Origin: a virus
IMG/VR virus record: IMGVR_UViG_3300012263_000005
Location: 1 to 40,870 of that record
DNA length: 40,870 bases
Reading direction: 5' to 3' (one strand)
Shown here: piece after piece, positions 22,601-27,464 of the stretch
How positions within the stretch are numbered: the stretch's first letter is position 1
How the letters are laid out: every line of letters begins with the position of its first letter
Position numbers and translations under genes: made by a program
Notes under the pieces: model-generated
The model's database searches: none
Told to the model about the DNA's origin: nothing
Seen by the model: the letters and a program-made list of their open reading frames with translations, nothing else

Positions 22601-23482
22601 AGTAGCAACTTCTTCTCCATCTTCGCCTAGCTTGCGAATACCGTCTGGATACAGTGTGCTTACATTATCATCAGCTTCAAAGAAAACGCTGCCGCTGCTG
22701 GGAAGGATAATAAAGTCTCCCTGATCGTATTCGTTGCCATAGAGAACGCCGTCAAAAAGTCCGTTAGCTCTTAGACCTTCTGATCCAGCAGTGAGAATAG
22801 CAGTGCCTGGTGTAAACGTTCTGCTGATCGAAAATGCAATAGGATGGCCTGGTGTGTCTATTTCAAATCTGTAGGTCTGTCCTCTGTACAGTTTAAGAGT
22901 TGGGTTTCTAGTAAACCCGTCATTGAACACATAAGCAGTGTTGTCATCTTCTGTCACAGTGGTTACAGTGTAGGTGCTGACGATTTCTCTCTGTTGTCCT
23001 CTTAGAGGAATACTGAGAGGTCCGTTTGGTAGCCAGTAGTATTCACGGAAGTTTACAAATTTGTCCCAGTCTATGTGGGGATCCCAGGCATAGTATTCTT
23101 GGCTGTTTAGACGGTCGTGGTTGTCTGTGTTTGCTCCGAAGAAACGTAGAGATCCTAGATAGTCGTTATAATCTTTGTAGAAGGTAACATTATCCAGTGT
23201 GTCTTTGATTACAGCAGCTGGTTCAAACTGATAATTTTCTCTATCTGCACTTACATCACCGATATAGTTGTCGTCAGCTTTGCGAGCTTTGGCTGTTTTA
23301 CGTCCTACAAATCCACTTAGCTTTTCTGCTACGCCAGGTTGTATCAGCTGATCGATTGTTCCTTGTAGAAACTTTCTGTTGGCTTCTGTTTTAAAAAACT
23401 TCGGTATTAGATCAGATGCTGTGCGCTTGTCATTGCCTGGTGTTGGTAGCGGACTTTCATTTTGATTATCGTTGTACGCCAT
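7694..23482 (-). CDS. Giant tail/baseplate-associated structural protein (5262 aa)
   Basis: One uninterrupted 15.8-kb frame, joined to gp6 by a TAATG overlap. The N-terminal ~170 residues (FFGANTDNHDRL, DPHIDWDKFVNFREYYWLPNG) resemble the start of very large cyanophage virion proteins. Further in are: NG-x-x-L...DY beta repeats near residues 755 and 980; five W-x(n)-Y...G-x-x-V-x-x-x-x-x-x-Y-x-A modules resembling chitin/cellulose-binding CBM5/12 folds (near 1570, 1830, 2330, 2965, 3020); propeller-like repeats between about 2240 and 3330 (LFVAAPGDG, EYLVVGLP, QFAISAPLDD, HVYVGVPSH); GSGY-x-x-x-P repeats near 3720-4150; and a string of NG/DY repeats about 4210-4900. A conserved LPGIVWINSERIEYF block lies near the C-terminus. 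No signal peptide or membrane segment. Probably a baseplate-rim or long-fibre component occupying the place of gp7/gp8 or fibres; which one is uncertain. Confidence 0.85.
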   Translation of the reverse strand: MAYNDNQNESPLPTPGNDKRTASDLIPKFFKTEANRKFLQGTIDQLIQPGVAEKLSGFVGRKTAKARKADDNYIGDVSADRENYQFEPAAVIKDTLDNVTFYKDYNDYLGSLRFFGANTDNHDRLNSQEYYAWDPHIDWDKFVNFREYYWLPNGPLSIPLRGQQREIVSTYTVTTVTEDDNTAYVFNDGFTRNPTLKLYRGQTYRFEIDTPGHPIAFSISRTFTPGTAILTAGSEGLRANGLFDGVLYGNEYDQGDFIILPSSGSVFFEADDNVSTLYPDGIRKLGEDGEEVATVYVERGTIEFTIPADSPERLYYISKNSIDTSGLLRIYDVEENTFLDVEADILGKKTYRNADGIELSNGMKLQFTGDVTPAEYNQNQWYVEGVGDKICLIKDVDLIIPAAYSENRLIPFDSDQFDVLPFANASSFPAEKDYLVINRAARDRNAWSRYNRWFHRSVVETSFLRNDLPVNIDEETRAKRPIIEFEAGLKLYNFGTEAKRDVDLVDTFTQDVFSTIEGQLGYNVDGVDIADGMRVLFIADTDILVRGKIYQVNFIEIGNNRQISLVETADTDPLENETVFVTQGNRYTGQTFFYNGTDWQIAQEKTQRNQPPLFDLCCPQGNEFADTDVFDSATFRGTKIFSYRQDTGSTDPELDFALTYRNIENSGDILFDFNLLTDSFTVQTDSGVETVTTDTANLRRYRTRTDFAWVNGWSSVPALSKQYVVTQYIADDLTVNSFEVDVYDRAGDLNDLKVIVQVNNSLKVRLQDYEIDRINSRAFVRFYQDLNEGDVVVIKTRSTTVKNVNGYYEFPHNLERNPLNQDVTEFTLGEVIDHVSSMVEELNQFSGVFPGTSNIRDLGDIDRYGKKFVKHTGPINLPLYHLTTKDYNIVKALRYSRDEYAKFKRVFLETAETLGFDGETRIHVDRVLAEMNKDKIKSQPFYFSDMIGYGPFNRIEYEVLDPRSTFYALSRTFSLSDPSARSALIYLNGRQLTHNRDYTFNTDGYALISADQREGDTIEIVEYATTDGGFVAPTPSKLGLYPKYEPELTIDDTFQTDEPASEGPYKIYGSIVDGHPLLGARGWFYPVYTSRSAARAADTALGGTGTIESLQFKGLNRTLYMAASAENTRGGQDNIEIDAYPVGIPFVRGHDGSYIRAYLDYRDELLLELEKRIFNNIKVEWSEDITDVYGFAGGDFRSSEFTRTELNRSLLTEFTQWLKLVDNDYTDNFFYDRLNEFTFNYSNANNPQGELAPGFWRGVYKRAYDTDRPHSHPWEMLGFTIKPTWWNTVYGPAPYTSDNLILWRDLEQGIVREPGKEIQVKDKFVRAGLANFIPADNQGNLKSPLRSGYVKNFVLRLSTGNFNFGDEAPVETAWRRSSQYPFALITSMLLNKPAQTMGAGFDVSRISRNLAGQKVYQQSSKPISNTDIVFPNTFADDERILTAGFVNYIYNLVASDVLAVYSDYQTQLTTLINQLGFKLAGFSDTQKLNLILESRSPSANFEGGIFVPQENYQIFFNTSSPIELAVYSGVAVEKVANGFIVRGYNNDAPFFDYYAPQAGTSSTAVTVGGISETAAEWENDKRYQEGQVVQFNNTFYRATATFTSGDTFNTDNLARLPALPIVGGKTAEFKKNFESRKPLSIPYGTVLRTSQDVVDFLLGYGARLNDLGFDFNFVESEGRVNNWNAAAREFLFWTTQGWASGTVITLSPAANRFFFQREFVVVDDIYDDFYNYSLLQSDGQSLPREFGSLLRDENSFGLEIVSTDEGLYSIALPLVQKEHVVLVNNRTIFNDVLYQPSTGYRRDRIKVAGYRSDGWNGGLNIPGFVFDDAKTTEWTQWKDYAIGSLVKYKQFFYVATENAPGTKDFNSNFWFRLNEKPEAELITNFDYRINQFADFYDLDTDGFDAELQKMAQHLTGYQKRQYLANIINDDVSQYKFYQGMIQDKGTKNALDKMFVKLSSAGEESLEFFEEWALQVGRYGAVDNIQQIEINLKQDKIQESPQSVELVNSIPAVNFDKIYRILPFEMYDRPADYDHTPFPTKPLVDEYIRSAGYVNEEDVTFIAGTTDELNTGDVNQLGLGEYVWVTEVNATPWDVYQHVSTNANVIELEDRQELNSEGIPLRSLYLDKWAKDHVQAGDLVGVRSAQEFNINSIYKVDSVSLEEVKIQVPEDNEIVPFATQSYILTKLRSVRVDDLDELAQLAQEKLYNQQRVWVDNYNGDWSVLENDPVYVNRQTLVNLSEFDSTVQDFGTNIAATPDNNNLFVAAPGDGNGKIFYYRRTKETFNFNIDQELVLDDGDLFTVSDSGFASSLDVTEDGEYLVVGLPTASGVNTRFKGDFDADAAYNKNDIVKDRDSLWKANREILPQITTQPFSTFDNYINIASSADADSTSLTLLVAGDPGLEGNTVDHLLVRAPRDMYLGTKAGDVVNLFWNRRSFAYPTLDVFLPFDGEIPQITPEFLQQDHEIIEKIDHVFFIETFITLPGVGDTVTTDTGQAEVAYVGTRRDSTVLYLKDTNGTFDITGELFIEDVDFVGFYTEENTFSTTDAVAGFWYIETPSYSNNGRYYDIGRGLVYADIRLQDSNRSLNSYYNIQDTIVTIGNYVLNRNRVSVITQLSYRGDPAGADGVNGTEQQIPSDLWVVRAGKLFTDTLSTGDSFEFRVYDLDNRDLTDALETAGITGNYSVTNKTQTIYDLWDGYIDFEFTRFDFGGFPFEPQVGDIIEDVQTPRDGAGGLALTTTTTSSAEIMYMKRNFNSVRVYVKVLSGSWLQQNNIGRYEIRRNANNIIRGPGDVDRVIGTVNDPGNDIAVGTNEVGKLIVFEHSSDFNDTRAWNEIPPVVDEEYFFFNEIIEQGVQRLPNPPFSLNKDYTQVYHISADEFGTAGPNGEGAVAIFRKLPDGRYRFQKLFVSEYRTANRGFGKSVKIKQVDNYYTLFVSSNSVVLPGDDSTERREHPGSIEIFRHGVKPTDRFRGEYQITAYSEGDIVIYRDDYYVALKNMSETENRIQDPIYWNNISWRRGKDTDYRGDWDNSYGYAVGSIVRFNNKFYRATTNIAANEPFSTTVWAEITDLIDYVGYLPNLTDIASYDEAVFDPVTNIAQFSNAYDVSGDAQVIVVTAELVDASSTSETKVLIYRETDDKYLLDQIIDAPQLQNTINWARKITINPAGTQFAISAPLDDTAKTDQGQVYVYTQVDGEFVLSQTLTPPNNEESEQFGYDISFGEDNLAVSSLNGDQRIPTTFDNGDVTFDNGFTNFRNIKLDTGVVYIFEELNDRLVYSEQFRYDTAQSEFGEILLANANHVYVGVPSHSAGDSSKGIVVDYRKPKGVTAWNTLRSSVTPVDVSRIEGVFLYNKRTNQIVSYVDYVDPIQGKIPGIVEQELTYKIGFDPAAYNVGDLTDLTVDPSRYWAGEHVGQTWWNINTARFSFAYQGTTAFQKNEWNKLMPDATIDIYEWVESEYLPSQWNQLADTDEGIELGVSGTAPYVNSKYSARLTYDDIAQIFSTKYYYWVQNKRTIPSTRDRSISTFEMANLVARPREQGYRFVSFLSENKFVLNNFDNLVTSDDLVLNIRYNVGSQKLQNTHAQYRLMSDGLDRSRPDADIERKWFDSLIGVDTNNRPVPDPNIPIAKRYGIQNRPRQGMFVNRIEALKQTIERANLVLAENLVVDQYDIDRLFEKEPTPSTATKLYDLAVDTYSELRFVSTNKVTPARLSPVILNGRLIRVDIVDSGRGYKTAPSVDIVGTGVNADIELTINNLGQVVSAEVVNDGSGYNESTLVNTRRFSVLVNSDETLNGKWALYSWNDTANTWFRSSLQDFDVSIYWNYADWYASSFNQFTNIDYEIEGAYLLTSLDDLVGDIVKINNVGTGGWLLLEKVANEDTEDYTINYKTIGRQNGTVQFSDSLYDFSKNTVGFDNRSFDSWFYDNNPAKELRIILETLRDDILVTDLAVEYNQLFFASLRYILSEQQRVDWMFKSSFVNVKHNLGELEQKINFENNKLPSFEAYVEEVKPYSTKIREFISSYTSLDSTNSSVTDFDNAPYYDRLTKRIEASRAVIQDGVLVGANVLSESYPRKHWADNIGYSIKEIQIANPGSGYTSEPRIRFESSEGTGATAKAYLGYGRITEIKITNPGSGYITTPRVVIEGPQTDDGVVAAASAILGNGLVRTPSIRIKFDRTAGVYTFEDLAETETFSGTNINTVFNLEWPMDLDNRKVKISVNGVEQLRSQYTYSNVDYIPTAETLAKEFNYGDVNSAAGPGTQKITDGYSYQKGRITFTRPPANEATITVGYYRPLSMLSAEDRIKFAYTPVAGMLGNDLAQLMSGVDYGGVEVRGFDFGGPSGWDSQGWYTDTWDTFDNTFEDEVFIADGSTIAVELTNVLENGIVYNIYKNGVRLDDPDYDLGTPVNPTAITNSITGDGVTKIIDLDDRGISLLDGDILIVRKITSDGSVIPDPLSYDVALSGGDLSYQTAKGLNPEEIIVDGDGFVTPTTSSGPEELVPGQVLDTLDIKVYTRESGGQGTIYSQSYIMDASITQYALGTTPGNADSVFVKLDNEILADDEYTIDWTDNTVTILNPVDGVELNILTMGLGTQDIMDYGFFTSVEGQTDYKTSVEWVDTASVYVTVDGEAETVTLFEDDNRATFRFDTPTTADKTIYWVIFNTNTEINYSQVSKDTFVANGTDTQFELLSAPFYALPNEHNILVKVGNTILNAGYNKQFTISQLSEREFALETFQQPVGSLGVEDVSVFLNGVEIVSPVQWRLEIANSSIILADEVGAPGDFVEVYVITDGDYRISNKTVILNTAPTNSTTVEIYQFSNHNVLGIERINYDVVARTTLIPEDVQYVTYNRLTVGEIALRTPAVDAEYVWVAVNGELLTPSVDYYVTDDRTKVRLVRLPAANDVIDIIHFTMPVNAPRFAYRQFKDMLNRTHFKRLDTATTALAQPLNYYDLRIEVVDGTDLAEPNKGGNLPGIVWINSERIEYFVKEGNTLRQLRRGTLGTGTPVVHPAAEKLFDQNASKTVPYKDQTLVYNEQTTDNDIIKVTNTFVPGFTITDNNIEVFSSGTRLRKTSLDVFNPTIALDSPKGDTIALKEFGVDPINEFIEKNNSYTIIDTEKYQLDPMLDTRTYKDDSGIIQPTIYTISAAGGSGLFAKFDVTLTNGVVSVSRATNRGFNYKVGDILTILVSELYTSAQIAARNIQDIQLEVTDVYLDENGNSTALGTSTIPANETRITVVKKIGQTWTRLGESLSTAENSIARFLRAGTTELPE
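8770..10860 (-). repeat. Tandem NG...DY beta-repeat region of the giant protein
   Basis: This part of the giant gene encodes divergent repeats of about 80-120 residues with a common core: V-x-V-N-G-x-x-L, a DY or EY pair, then hydrophobic strands ending in a GD-x-I-x-I-like turn. Examples are SVNGVEQL, IYKNGVRLDDPDYDLG, NEILADDEYTIDW, FLNGVEIVSPVQW and AVNGELLTPSVDYYV. Two related copies occur much earlier, at about 21090-21220 and 20420-20540. Repeats were recognised by eye in the translation and are too diverged to show as DNA repeats. Confidence 0.55.
11060..12330 (-). repeat. GSGY-type short repeats in the giant protein
   Basis: Four copies of a G-S/R-G-Y motif are seen in translation: SGRGYKTAPSVDIVG, NDGSGYNES, NPGSGYTSEPRIRFE and NPGSGYITTPRVVIEG. 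The last two are tandem, separated by a TGATAKAYLGYGRITEIKI-type strand. They resemble the short beta-hairpin repeats found in phage fibre and neck proteins. Function unknown. Confidence 0.5.
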
Positions 23483-26400
23483 TAGTAGCTAAAACCTCCG
23501 CCCATAGTGCTTGTTGGTGTGCTAGGAGAACTAGTTATGCCTGTTGTAGCAGTTGTGCTAACGCTGGTTAATACTGTGCCAGTGGCTTGTAGTTCTGTAG
23601 CAGTTAATTCGTCGATGATTTCTACATCCGCAACTGTTGCTGCGCTGATAAAGATTTCATCTGGTTCTGATTTGATTTCAAAAAGACTTCCAAATGACTG
23701 TGATCCTTGTCTAGGAACAATAATCACACTCAATAGTTTCGGACTAAGTTGATTCATAATGTAGGCACTCAGTTCTTGGAAGAAAAATGTTTCGCCGAAG
23801 TCCCAGTTTTCAATTGCGAAAAATCTGTCAACAGCCTGTATAATATCTGCTTTGAGTTCATTTTCGTTAACTACTAGATCTTTATTTCTTACAATTTTAA
23901 ATTTCACTTGTAGGTCTTCTTTTGCTTTGCTGCCAAACAGCATCTTATACTTAACCGGATGATAAATCACTTCATCGCTGATTGATTTTATAGAATTAAT
24001 TGCGCTGCCATAGTTTCTAAACAGCTGGTCATTGCTTTCTGGTTTCGGGTCAGTAGCTCTGCCACCAGTGAGGAATTTTCTCACTTCTGTATCATAGTTT
24101 CTAGTAAGCAGGTAAGTGTCGATTATGTTGCTAGCACTTGGGTCAATTCTGTAGTTTGAATCTGCAACATGTACATAATGAAACTTAAGGCCACTGCGAC
24201 CTACAAAAGCTCTGTAGTTGGTATTAATTGTGGTGTTGTTGCGAGATTTATTTAGAGTCTTAAACACACCTTCTTCAAACAGATAAAATACTTGACCTTC
24301 AACTTCCCTGCTGTAAACTATCGCAGCTTCGTTGGTTACAATTTTAACAGTATTATTAGCGTTGTCAAAATATCTAAAATCTTCTACGCCGTCTGTAGTA
24401 GTATAACGCTGTTGAATAATTATTTTTTGCTGAGGATTGGCACTAGGCTCGATTAATTTTTCAAACAGGTCTGGGTCATCTATTACGCCGTCGTCGTCTA
24501 GATCAAAAAATTGTACTTGTATTTTTCTAGTATCAACATAGCCTTCGTTGTCTCTGTAAGCATCGCTGATATTCCATACAAAATCTCTAGTAAAACTATT
24601 GTTAGCGTCTGGTTGCTTGTTGATGTTTAATACTGTGATATTGTCTCTAACTATTTTTCCGGTTTTTGGATCGTAAATTTTATCAGCACTGTCAAAGAAG
24701 AAACGTATTTCTCCAGCACTTTCAAACACATAACGAAGATTTCTGTATGTAATGGTATATGTTTCGCCGTTGGTTTTAAAATACAGTAGCCAGCTTGAAT
24801 CTAGATTCTGTCCGCTGATATCGCCTGCTTTACCTACTGCAAAATCATTAATAGTATTGACATCCGCTGCTAGCACAAGTTCCCAGTCTCGTTGGTCCAC
24901 ATCATATCTCAGAGCATAATCTTTGTAGGCAAAGGTTTGATCGATGATCTGTGTCTTGAGATCATTTGATAACGATCTGGAAAACTTAGGAACGATCTGT
25001 TCTAGTATAGCACCGTTGGGTATAAAGTCAACCAGTGTAACTGCTCCGTCGCCTGCTTCAGTAGGTTCAGCACCATTGCCCGATACAGCAGCTACTCTGG
25101 TCCATTTGTAACTGGTTGCTCCTACTGCTTCTATATTAGTAGTATAAGCACCGTCGGGTAAGAAATATTGCACAGCGCCTGACGATAAAAGTGGTGGAAC
25201 AAATCTCACCAGTGTTCCTGCTTCTACTAATCGCAAATTGTTGGCAGTGAACGAACCCAGTGTGTAAGCGGTGCCGTCTACGTCTTTGATAAATCCTGTA
25301 TATTGATTTGTAAATTCAGTTGTGTTTTCCCAACTGGCATTTAGGTCAGTAACAATAATTTGTGGAAATTCTGAATAGTAGAAATTCTTAAGATTAGTGC
25401 TGGCAATTATATCTTCAACAGTGTTTACAATTATGCCTTCGATATCACTCTGTGTAGCAAAACTAAACTGTGTTTTTGTATCAAATGTTTCTTTATAAAC
25501 TACACCGTCATCTGCGAACAGGCTGGTATTTGAATATTTTCCGCTGGCATCTTTGAGATCAAAGTATCTGCTGATGCCGCTGGATATTCTGTTTACTGCT
25601 TTGGTTTTTATAATGTCTTGGCTGATCGCAAGAGGACCAATGTTGTAGTCTTCACCAGTGATCAATCTATTTTGTGTGTAGTATGTTGCTGGGGCATTTT
25701 GTTTGATGCTGGCGTTTGATTCTGTAGCAGTGCCGTTGGCTACTGTGTTTTGTAATCTTAGGCCAAGTGTAAGAGTTTCTAGCGAACCTGTACGACCTTG
25801 GTATGGCACTTCTATGGTCACAGTGCCTATTGCACCTGGTGCAATAACACTAGGTCTATTAGCACTGGTTCTGTAATAGATTTTAAAATTGCCAGCAGGC
25901 AGGTTGCCAAATACACCATCACTAAACACTAGATTAATTCTGTCGCCTATTCTAGTAGTCACAGCATATACGTTTCTTATATTTTGAAATAGGCTGTTGT
26001 AGATGATGTTGTTGCCTTCTACTGAATCCAGTTTGGTCCAGGCAGTTGTTTCAAAACCGTTGGTGTCAACTGAATATATCCAGACGTCCGAATTGTTAAT
26101 GTTTTCTGCGTCGATAGAAACTATTTGATTTGGAGTAGGATTATTAACAGAAAAAGTTCCGTTGTCTAATTTTCCTTGACGGAAATGCATAAAGAATCCT
26201 GTGTTGTTGCTGCCTGCACCTTGGCCGTCATCACGGAATAAAAACGCAGGACTAGTTCCAGGCAGTGGCGGTTCTTCTTTGATACTGCTGTTGTCGAAAT
26301 CTGTGCTTACTACTTCAAAGCGAGTGCTTACACCTTCTACGTTCTTTGCGAATGGGAAAACTGGAACAGTGCTGTTGGTAGCATTGAATCGATATTTTTG

Positions 26401-26952
26401 TGTTTGTACGCCGTCTATGTTTTCGCTTTTGAGCGGAGTTCCTACAGCATTTGTAACTGGCAGTGCAGCGTTGAGCACTTTGATAAACTGTTCAAAATAA
26501 TTAGAATTTGATTGATCATTCCAGCGAACAACTACGCCAGCAAGATTTACCCCAGAACTGTCTCTTATTGATTCAGTAGTTTTTACTGTGGTAATTTTTA
26601 GTAAACCGTTGGCTGCTTGATTGCGTCTTGGGTTGTAGGCAAGCATTCTAGCAAGACGCAGTATTGATTCTCTACGCTCTGCTGTTTCAAGGAAATTTTC
26701 TCTAGCATTGAGATCAATACGGAAACTTAGATTCTGCCCAAGGAAAGCAATCATATCAATCAGTGCAAGATATTCCGAACTTTCAATATAATCATTAAAA
26801 TCTTCGGGGTAATTTTGACGCAGATAATTGATCATTGTTCTGCGAAGATTGTCGAAATCATAGCTTTGGAAGTCTGCGTTCCTAAAGCTTTGATATACTC
26901 TTTTCCAATCTTCGGCTACTAATAGTCTGTTTTGTCTATCGCTTGAAGACAT
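23482..26952 (-). CDS. 6: Baseplate wedge protein gp6
   Basis: Baseplate wedge subunit that links neighbouring wedges into the ring around the hub and changes shape when the sheath contracts. Family signature near the N-terminus: YPEDFNDYIESSEYLALIDM, FLGQNLSFRIDLNARENFLETA and RLARMLAYNPRRN, the conserved gp6 (gpJ-like) block. At 1156 aa it is much longer than T4 gp6 (660 aa). The extra mass is beta-rich central sequence (about residues 300-900), followed by a conserved-looking region (FRNYGSAINSIKSISDEV, FFAIENWDFGETFFFQELSAYIMNQLSP), and ends in a Ser/Thr-rich tail. Order gp25-gp6 matches T4-like phages. The stop overlaps the giant gene's start by one base, suggesting coupled translation and a close structural partnership. 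Confidence 0.93.
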   Translation of the reverse strand: MSSSDRQNRLLVAEDWKRVYQSFRNADFQSYDFDNLRRTMINYLRQNYPEDFNDYIESSEYLALIDMIAFLGQNLSFRIDLNARENFLETAERRESILRLARMLAYNPRRNQAANGLLKITTVKTTESIRDSSGVNLAGVVVRWNDQSNSNYFEQFIKVLNAALPVTNAVGTPLKSENIDGVQTQKYRFNATNSTVPVFPFAKNVEGVSTRFEVVSTDFDNSSIKEEPPLPGTSPAFLFRDDGQGAGSNNTGFFMHFRQGKLDNGTFSVNNPTPNQIVSIDAENINNSDVWIYSVDTNGFETTAWTKLDSVEGNNIIYNSLFQNIRNVYAVTTRIGDRINLVFSDGVFGNLPAGNFKIYYRTSANRPSVIAPGAIGTVTIEVPYQGRTGSLETLTLGLRLQNTVANGTATESNASIKQNAPATYYTQNRLITGEDYNIGPLAISQDIIKTKAVNRISSGISRYFDLKDASGKYSNTSLFADDGVVYKETFDTKTQFSFATQSDIEGIIVNTVEDIIASTNLKNFYYSEFPQIIVTDLNASWENTTEFTNQYTGFIKDVDGTAYTLGSFTANNLRLVEAGTLVRFVPPLLSSGAVQYFLPDGAYTTNIEAVGATSYKWTRVAAVSGNGAEPTEAGDGAVTLVDFIPNGAILEQIVPKFSRSLSNDLKTQIIDQTFAYKDYALRYDVDQRDWELVLAADVNTINDFAVGKAGDISGQNLDSSWLLYFKTNGETYTITYRNLRYVFESAGEIRFFFDSADKIYDPKTGKIVRDNITVLNINKQPDANNSFTRDFVWNISDAYRDNEGYVDTRKIQVQFFDLDDDGVIDDPDLFEKLIEPSANPQQKIIIQQRYTTTDGVEDFRYFDNANNTVKIVTNEAAIVYSREVEGQVFYLFEEGVFKTLNKSRNNTTINTNYRAFVGRSGLKFHYVHVADSNYRIDPSASNIIDTYLLTRNYDTEVRKFLTGGRATDPKPESNDQLFRNYGSAINSIKSISDEVIYHPVKYKMLFGSKAKEDLQVKFKIVRNKDLVVNENELKADIIQAVDRFFAIENWDFGETFFFQELSAYIMNQLSPKLLSVIIVPRQGSQSFGSLFEIKSEPDEIFISAATVADVEIIDELTATELQATGTVLTSVSTTATTGITSSPSTPTSTMGGGFSY

Positions 26953-26976
26953 GCTGAGATTCCTTGTTTACTATGA

Positions 26977-26984
26977 TATTTATC
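26977..26984 (-). promoter_or_regulatory. Late promoter motif GATAAATA
   Basis: The minus strand reads GATAAATA in the 56-base gap between gp25 and gp6, 24 bases before the gp6 ATG at 26952. Probable late promoter for gp6 and the giant gene. A short perfect hairpin (CAGTTT-GAA-AAACTG, 26985-26999) sits directly upstream of it. Confidence 0.55.
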
Positions 26985-27008
26985 CAGTTTGAAAAACTGC
27001 GTAGTTAA

Positions 27009-27446
27009 TTATAGTAAGCCGTTTGCTTGGTCAAAACGGAATCTCAACTGCTCTGAAATATTATAAGGAAGGTACGCTATTTGACATTCTACACTTATAC
27101 CCTGTTCGTAGGTGTCTACTATTATACTGTCAACACTTACTCTGGGATCAAAGTTAACAATAGTAGTAACATTTTGTATAATCGCTTCCTGAACCTGAGC
27201 AGTAAATGGTTCAAACAGTAGATCCCAAATTATGCAACCAAATGAAGGATCGCTTAATTTCTCACCTTGACGGATATGAAAATGATTGATAATGTCCTGC
27301 TTAATAAGTTCAAAGTCGTAGAGGCTAAATCCTTCGTTTTTAGTGCTAACTGTGCTGAACCCTCTATAGGACCTGCCACTGCTGGCAGTTGACCCATTGG
27401 ATTTAACAGTTACACGTTTGTACAGATTTTTTTCTAGCTCACTCAT
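27009..27446 (-). CDS. 25: Baseplate wedge protein gp25
   Basis: Small wedge protein (145 aa; T4 gp25 is 132 aa) that helps form the wedge core with gp6 and gp53 and touches the first sheath ring. The gp25/GPW family is shown by INHFHIRQGEKLSDPSFGC, LLFEPFTAQVQEAIIQN and NFDPRVSVDSIIV, which follow the usual order of an initial acidic helix, the P-x-F/Y-G-x-x-L/I-W-D-L loop and a beta-hairpin. The first ~35 residues are a Ser/Arg-rich extension. It lies 18 bases after gp5. The late-promoter motif at 27451-27458 ends only four bases before its ATG, so transcripts from that promoter would lack a normal leader for gp25; alternatively gp25 is read from the upstream transcript. Confidence 0.93.
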   Translation of the reverse strand: MSELEKNLYKRVTVKSNGSTASSGRSYRGFSTVSTKNEGFSLYDFELIKQDIINHFHIRQGEKLSDPSFGCIIWDLLFEPFTAQVQEAIIQNVTTIVNFDPRVSVDSIIVDTYEQGISVECQIAYLPYNISEQLRFRFDQANGLL

Positions 27447-27450
27447 ACAG

Positions 27451-27458
27451 TATTTATC
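27451..27458 (-). promoter_or_regulatory. Late promoter-like motif GATAAATA, unusually close to start
   Basis: The minus strand reads GATAAATACTG between gp5 and gp25. The octamer ends four bases before the gp25 ATG, far closer than at the other motifs in this window (16-25 bases). It may yield leaderless gp25 mRNA, serve only downstream genes, or be chance. Confidence 0.4.
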
Positions 27459-27464
27459 TCGTTA

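Noticed and set aside
26985-26999. Hairpin CAGTTT-GAA-AAACTG after gp25 as a terminator
   Set aside because: The stem is only six base pairs, is A/T-rich, and no T-run follows on the minus strand.
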